64,000 nt of DNA from Streptomyces dangxiongensis (GTDB lineage Bacteria; Actinomycetota; Actinomycetes; Streptomycetales; Streptomycetaceae), in NCBI RefSeq assembly GCF_003675325.1, contig NZ_CP033073.1, positions 6,448,001 through 6,512,000 on the forward strand, given 5' to 3'. Positions 57,871-64,000 of this stretch are shown one piece after another; the first letter of the stretch is position 1; every line of letters starts with the position of its first letter. A program made the position numbers and the translations under genes. Under the pieces are notes generated by a model. It was given only the letters and a program-made list of their open reading frames with translations. It made no database searches and was not told where the DNA came from.

Positions 57871-58710
57871 ATGACATCAAGGGCAGTCGACGGCCGCCGG
57901 GCCGCCGTGCTCGGTTCGCCCATCGCCCACTCCCTCTCCCCGGTGCTGCACCGGGCCGCCTACGACGCACTCGGGCTCACCGGCTGGTCCTACGACAGCT
58001 TCGACGTCGACGAGGCCGCCCTGCCCGGCTTCCTGGACCGGCTCGGACCGGAGTGGGCGGGGCTGTCGCTGACCATGCCGCTGAAACGGGCGGTCATCGC
58101 TCTGGCCGACGAGATCAGCGAGACCGCCGCCGCCGTCGACGCGGTCAACACGCTCGTCCTCACCGAGGACGGCCGCCGCATCGGCGACAACACCGATATC
58201 CCGGGCATGGTGGCCGCGCTGCGCGAGCACGGCATCGAGCAGGTCGACTCCGCCGCGATCCTCGGCGCCGGCGCCACCGCCTCCTCCGCGCTCGCCGCGC
58301 TGGCCCGCGTCTGCACCGGCGAGGTCGTCGCCTACGTCCGCAGCGCGGCCCGCGCCGCCGAGATGCGGCAGTGGGGCGAGCGGCTCGACGTGGAGGTCCG
58401 TACGGCGGACTGGGCCGACGCCGCCGAGGCGCTGCGCGCCCCGCTGGTGATCGCCACCACGCCCGCCGGCACGACCGATGCCCTCGCCACCGCCGTACCG
58501 GAACGCCCCGCCACCCTCTTCGACGTGCTCTACGATCCCTGGCCCACCGAACTGGCGGCCCGCTGGTCCATGTTCGGCGGCGCCGTGGTCAGCGGCCTCG
58601 ACCTGCTGGTGCACCAGGCCGTCCTCCAGGTCGAGCGGATGACCGGGCGCGCGCCGGCCCCGGTGGAGGCCATGCGCCGCGCCGGCGAGCGGGCGCTCGC
58701 CGCCCGCTGA
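57871..58710 (+). CDS. aroE: Shikimate dehydrogenase
   Basis: 279 aa from ATG 57871. Substrate site SLSPVLHRAAYDALGL, catalytic K72 (MPLKRAVIAL) and D109 (NTDIPG), NADP-binding GAGATASSALAAL, C-terminal GLDLLVHQAVLQ. Reduces 3-dehydroshikimate. First of the aro genes. Confidence 0.93.
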   Translation: MTSRAVDGRRAAVLGSPIAHSLSPVLHRAAYDALGLTGWSYDSFDVDEAALPGFLDRLGPEWAGLSLTMPLKRAVIALADEISETAAAVDAVNTLVLTEDGRRIGDNTDIPGMVAALREHGIEQVDSAAILGAGATASSALAALARVCTGEVVAYVRSAARAAEMRQWGERLDVEVRTADWADAAEALRAPLVIATTPAGTTDALATAVPERPATLFDVLYDPWPTELAARWSMFGGAVVSGLDLLVHQAVLQVERMTGRAPAPVEAMRRAGERALAAR

Positions 58711-58873
58711 CACCCCCGCGGACGTCCGTCCTGTGGACCGGAGGCCGCCGCACCCCTGATACGTGGGAGGATCGGGGGTGGCGTACCGGGATCGCGCACC
58801 CGGTCGCGCCGTCGCCGTACGCACACACCCGCGTATGCCGGGCAGTACCGGGCGCGAACACTGAGGAGCATCG

Positions 58874-60054
58874 TTGAGCAGGCTGCGTTGGCTGACCGCG
58901 GGCGAGTCGCACGGTCCCGCACTTGTCGCGACGCTGGAGGGCCTTCCCGCCGGCGTGCCGATCACCACGGAGATGGTGGCGGATCACCTTGCGCGGCGGC
59001 GGCTCGGCTACGGCCGCGGTGCGCGGATGAAGTTCGAGCGGGACGAGGTCACCTTCCTGGGCGGGGTGCGGCACGGCCTGACCCTCGGCTCCCCGGTCGC
59101 GGTCATGGTGGGCAACACCGAATGGCCGAAGTGGGAGCAGGTCATGGCGGCCGACCCGGTCGACCCCGAGGTGCTCGGCGGCCTGGCCCGCAACGCACCG
59201 CTGACCCGCCCGCGCCCCGGCCACGCCGACCTCGCAGGCATGCAGAAGTACGGCTTCGACGAAGCCCGCCCGATCCTGGAGCGCGCCTCCGCCCGTGAGA
59301 CCGCCGCCCGGGTGGCCCTCGGCGCGGTCGCCCGGTCGTACCTGAAGGAGACGGCCGGCATCGAGATCGTCTCCCACGTCGTGGAGCTGGCCGCGGCCAA
59401 GGCCCCCTACGGCCTCCACCCCACCCCGGCCGACGTCGAGAAGCTCGACGCCGACCCGGTGCGCTGCCTGGACGCCGACGCCTCCAAGGCGATGGTCGCG
59501 GAGATCGACCAGGCCCACAAGGACGGCGACACGCTCGGCGGCGTGGTGGAGGTGCTGGCCTACGGCGTGCCGGTCGGCCTCGGCTCGCACGTGCACTGGG
59601 ACCGGCGTCTGGACGCCCGCCTGGCCGCGGCTCTCATGGGCATCCAGGCGATCAAGGGCGTCGAGGTCGGCGACGGCTTCGGGCTGGCCCGGGTGCCCGG
59701 TTCCCAGGCGCACGACGAGATCGTCACCACCGCCGAGGGCATCCGCCGCTCCACCGGCCGCTCGGGCGGCACCGAGGGCGGCCTCACCACCGGTGAGCTG
59801 CTGCGCGTCCGCGCGGCCATGAAGCCGATCGCGACCGTGCCCCGGGCCCTGCAGACGGTGGACGTCGTCACGGGTGAGGCCGCCCAGGCCCACCACCAGC
59901 GGTCCGACGTCTGCGCGGTCCCGGCCGCCGGCATCGTCGCCGAGGCCATGGTGGCGCTCGTCCTCGCAGACGCGGTCGCCGAGAAGTTCGGCGGCGACTC
60001 CGTCCCGGAGACCCGCCGCAACGTGCGGTCCTACCTCGACAACCTCGCGATCCG

Positions 60055-60058
<4 letters not shown>
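58874..60058 (+). CDS. aroC: Chorismate synthase
   Basis: 394 aa from TTG 58874 with GAGGAG upstream. [30 protein letters not shown] signature ([17 protein letters not shown]), [12 protein letters not shown] and the [19 protein letters not shown] signature with FMN-site residues. Converts EPSP to chorismate, the substrate of the pabB product at 6827. Stop overlaps aroK start. Confidence 0.97.
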
Positions 60059-61661
<1,603 letters not shown>

Positions 61662-61954
61662 GCCGCACACCGCTCCGGGCGCACCGCGTTCCGGTTCCCG
61701 GCTTCTTGTGCACGTGTTCCGGCACGTATTTTCCGGTGGTGCGTGCTTCTTCCCTGCCGGACCGGGCACTTCGGGCCGCCCCCGGTCGTTTCACCGAACG
61801 ACGGCCGGGGACGGTACCGTTCGGTGGCGAGCGGGGGCGCACCCTCGCTGCCAGCGCCAATTGCCTGTAGCGAGTGAGCTGGAGGGGCGTGTCGACACCG
61901 ACTCGGACGCCTCGGCGGCGAACGAGCCAAGACGACGAGACGGAGTGGCAACGG

Positions 61955-62908
61955 ATGCAGTACGCAGTCGGGTCTCCGCTGCCGCCGCCCCACCAGTTGG
62001 GGCAGGGACCGCACGCCGGCTGGGCGTCGGCCGCACACCACCCGGGGCGAGACCCGCACGCCGGCGGGGCGTCGGGCGCACACCACCCGGGGCCGCCCCC
62101 GGGCACATCCCAGGGTCCCGTCCCCGTCCTCCCACCGGGCTTCCCGGCCCCGCCCGGCCCGCCGCCGCAGGCCCCGCCCGGCTCCGGTCCGGTGCCGCCG
62201 GCGCCCCCGCGGCACGCGCCGCCTCAGCACACCCCCGGCCCGCCGCCGGCCCCAGATACCACCGGGCACGTGCCGCTGCCACCCGGCGGCCCGGTCGGCG
62301 TGCCGTCGGCGCCGCCCGCCACGGCCACGGTCCCGGCCCCGGACCCGGCCTCCACCACCCTCGCCGTCCTCCTCATCGGTCCGGCGGGCGCGGGCAAGAC
62401 CAGCGTCGCCAAGTACTGGGCGGACCACCGCCGCGTCCCCACGGCCCACATCAGCCTGGACGACGTCCGCGAATGGGTACGTTCCGGTTTCGCCGACCCC
62501 CAGTCCGGCTGGAACGACAACTCCGAGGCGCAGTACCGCCTGGCCCGCCGCACCTGTGGCTTCGCCGCCCGTAACTTCCTCGCCAACGGCATCTCCTGCA
62601 TCCTGGACGACGCCGTCTTCCCCGACCGCCCGGTCGTGGGCCTCGGCGGCTGGAAGCGGCACGTGGGCCCCGGCCTGCTCCCGGTCGTCCTCCTGCCGGG
62701 CCTGGACATCGTCCTGGAGCGCAACGCCGAACGCAGCGGCAACCGCCGTCTCACCGACGAGGAGGTGGCCCGCATCCACGGCCGCATGGCCGGCTGGTAC
62801 GGCTCGGGCCTGCCGATCATCGACAACTCCCAGCTCGACGTCCCCGCGACGGCCCGCGTCCTGGACGAGGTCCTGGCGAGAGCCATAGCGAGCCCGCCGA
62901 GCTGGTGA
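61955..62908 (+). CDS. P-loop kinase-like protein with proline-rich tandem-repeat N-terminus
   Basis: 317 aa from ATG 61955 (CGGAG ~9 nt before). Residues 18-47 are two 15-residue repeats (PHAGWASAAHHPGR / PHAGGASGAHHPGP), then Pro-rich disorder to ~130. An AAA_33-type P-loop follows: LLIGPAGAGKTS (140-150), SLDDVREWVR, and LDDAVFPDRPVVGLGGW. The end resembles small-molecule or tRNA-like kinase folds. Substrate unknown. It sits after the aro operon and before aminopeptidase P. Confidence 0.82.
   Translation: MQYAVGSPLPPPHQLGQGPHAGWASAAHHPGRDPHAGGASGAHHPGPPPGTSQGPVPVLPPGFPAPPGPPPQAPPGSGPVPPAPPRHAPPQHTPGPPPAPDTTGHVPLPPGGPVGVPSAPPATATVPAPDPASTTLAVLLIGPAGAGKTSVAKYWADHRRVPTAHISLDDVREWVRSGFADPQSGWNDNSEAQYRLARRTCGFAARNFLANGISCILDDAVFPDRPVVGLGGWKRHVGPGLLPVVLLPGLDIVLERNAERSGNRRLTDEEVARIHGRMAGWYGSGLPIIDNSQLDVPATARVLDEVLARAIASPPSW
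62006..62095 (+). repeat. 45-bp coding tandem repeat (two copies)
   Basis: Two 45-base units with few differences, encoding the 15-residue repeats of the P-loop protein. Confidence 0.75.
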
Positions 62909-63618
62909 ACGACGGCGCCCCCGAGGACCACGCGAAACGACGCGGGCCACCCGCCCCGGGGCCGCACACGCGCGCCGCTGGTGAACCGGGCCCCGGCGCC
63001 TGCGTGCCGCGCCCCAGGTCCGACGGAACCGGAGCCGCGCTGCGAGGTGTCACGAGGTCCGGGGGTCCGCTGAGCCTCGCCGGATGCGTCACGGAGTCGC
63101 GCTGCGGGACGTGAGGGAGTGGCGCCGCGAGGTGTGTCACGGGCTCCTGGGGTCCGCTGAGTCGCGCCCGATGCGTCACGGAGTCGCGCTGCGAGGTGTC
63201 ACGGAGCCGCGCCCGAGATCCGTCACGGAGTCCCGGGGGCCGCTGAGCCGCGCCCCGATGCGTCATCGAGCCGCGCCGCGAAGCGTGGCAGGGCCGGTCC
63301 CCGGGCCTCGGGGAGCCGCGCTCCAGGCCCGTGCTGTCGGCTAGCGGAATTCACTGCGTCCCGTCCTGCTCCGGGGCCCGCGGTGTCCCGCTTCGGGTCC
63401 CGCGGTGCCCCGCCCCGGGCCCCAAGGTGCCCCGCCCCGGGCCCGCGGTGCCGTGCCACAAGCCCCGTGCCACGGGCTCCCGGAATCCGACGCGGCGCCG
63501 TCCCAGGGCGTCCGGAGGGCCGGATCCGGGGCGCCGTGGACCCCCGTCCCCACGGCCTCCGTCCCCACTCGGCCCTTGCCAACCGGCACAATCCGGGCAG
63601 AACTCCTACGCTCATCTC
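62909..63618. repeat. Gene-free spacer filled with degenerate tandem repeats
   Basis: About 710 bases without a supported gene. From ~63030 to 63290 a ~55-60-base unit recurs, with CGCTGAG, GATGCGTCACGGAGTCGCGC and CTGCGAGGTGTCACGGAG as recurrent blocks (at least four degenerate copies). From 63380 to 63480 a shorter GGTGCCCCGCCCCGGGCCC-like unit recurs. Open frames here are Arg-rich by-products. Confidence 0.6.
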
Positions 63619-64000
63619 ATGTCAGAGGTGTACGCGAACCGCCGATCCCGGCTGAGGGACCGCTGCAACGCGGCCGGCGCCCCCGCCGCCCTGGTCAGCC
63701 GACCCGCCAACGTGCGCTATCTGGCGGGGGCCGCCCCCCAGGGCGCCGTCCTCCTGCTAGGCCGGCGTGAGGACCTCCTGGTGTGCGCGGGTCCGCCCGG
63801 CGACCGCGCCACCGAAGGCCGGCCGGACGAGAACCTGCGCCTGCACGTCCTCGCGTCCCCCGGGGGCGACCCGGCGGTCGCCGCGGCGGACCTCGCCGCG
63901 GGGCAGGACGCCGACGGCCTCGCCGTGGAGGAGCACCACCTCACCGTCAGCCGGCACCGGGCGATCACCTCCGTCGCCCCGGGGCTCCGCCTCGTCGACC
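63619..64000 (+). CDS. pepP: Xaa-Pro aminopeptidase-like M24 peptidase, 3' end cut by window
   Basis: The first ~127 residues, from ATG 63619, form a creatinase/prolidase N-terminal domain: RRSRLRDRCNAAGAPAALV, SRPANVRYLAG, then EEHHLTVSRHRAI. A TACGCT -10-like box lies ~8 nt upstream. The catalytic M24 metal site would lie beyond the window. Its place after the aro cluster matches the actinobacterial pepP-efp order from memory. Confidence 0.88.
   Translation, partial: MSEVYANRRSRLRDRCNAAGAPAALVSRPANVRYLAGAAPQGAVLLLGRREDLLVCAGPPGDRATEGRPDENLRLHVLASPGGDPAVAAADLAAGQDADGLAVEEHHLTVSRHRAITSVAPGLRLVD

Noticed and set aside
63030..63290. CRISPR array
   Set aside because: Repeat units are long, degenerate and contiguous, with no constant spacer length and no cas genes.
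62905..63344. Two short open frames after the P-loop protein
   Set aside because: Composition follows the repeat DNA, with no ribosome site or conserved motif.

Overview
The window is chromosomal DNA from a high-GC actinomycete, almost certainly a Streptomyces. Evidence: about 70% GC with the usual codon bias, many GTG/TTG starts, a recognisable sporulation gene ssgB, and the actinobacterial gene order thrS - HIT - pgsA1 - patA - pimA - pdxS - pdxT - yebC - ruvCAB - yajC - secDF - apt - relA - cyclophilin - glyoxalase II-like - hisS - mgsA - rpsD - alaS - ruvX - mltG - aroECKB - aminopeptidase P. From memory this matches the SCO149x-155x region of S. coelicolor and, in outline, Rv2553-Rv2614 of M. 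tuberculosis; no search was run. I see no prophage, CRISPR array, insertion sequence or biosynthetic cluster.

Layout. 1-9.6 kb: end of a siroheme synthase, an rRNA/tRNA 2'-O-methyltransferase, a Ser/Thr kinase, small and broken genes, a minus-strand tRNA cluster Gly-Cys-Val-Val-Val, the pabB/pabC-type pair, and a frameshifted double-GNAT gene. 9.7-18.3 kb: mixed-strand genes, including a DsbA-like protein, a CGNR regulator, ssgB, and two identical tRNA-Val(CAC) genes flanking a 2-kb segment with a decayed sugar-binding/pectin-lyase remnant. It ends with a DEDDh exonuclease divergent from a translationally coupled DUF4365/unknown pair. 18.4-31.9 kb: thrS, a K+ channel, a HIT protein, a large membrane protein, an EF-G paralogue, the phosphatidylinositol mannoside operon (pgsA1-patA-pimA), pdxST and yebC. 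32-42 kb: ruvCAB, yajC-secD-secF-apt, a small cysteine-containing secreted protein, and relA. 42-55.5 kb: DUF349 protein, cyclophilin, MBL hydrolase, hisS, VKOR, mgsA, rpsD with a long structured leader, an AfsR/LuxR-like NTPase lacking a DNA-binding domain, and a DUF948 - small protein - alaS run. 55.5-64 kb: ruvX, mltG, the aro operon, a proline-rich P-loop protein, a repeat-filled spacer, and the start of aminopeptidase P.

How the genes fit together. Three functional blocks dominate. The first is translation and its quality control: thrS, hisS, alaS, rpsD, tRNAs, EF-G2. The second is DNA repair and recombination: ruvCABX, mgsA. The third is envelope biogenesis: PIM synthesis, Sec accessory proteins, MltG, SsgB. 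They are joined by the shikimate/chorismate route (aroECKB) and its use by pabB/pabC, and by pyridoxal phosphate synthesis (pdxST), the cofactor needed by the pabC product.

Caution for the reader. Five genes carry short indels, most in G or C runs: a phosphotransferase near 4,986, GNAT near 9,158, the sugar-binding protein at 13,830, relA at 39,592 and 39,691, and the MBL hydrolase at 44,541. Because relA and the MBL gene are otherwise intact, consensus error in the assembly is at least as likely as real gene decay.
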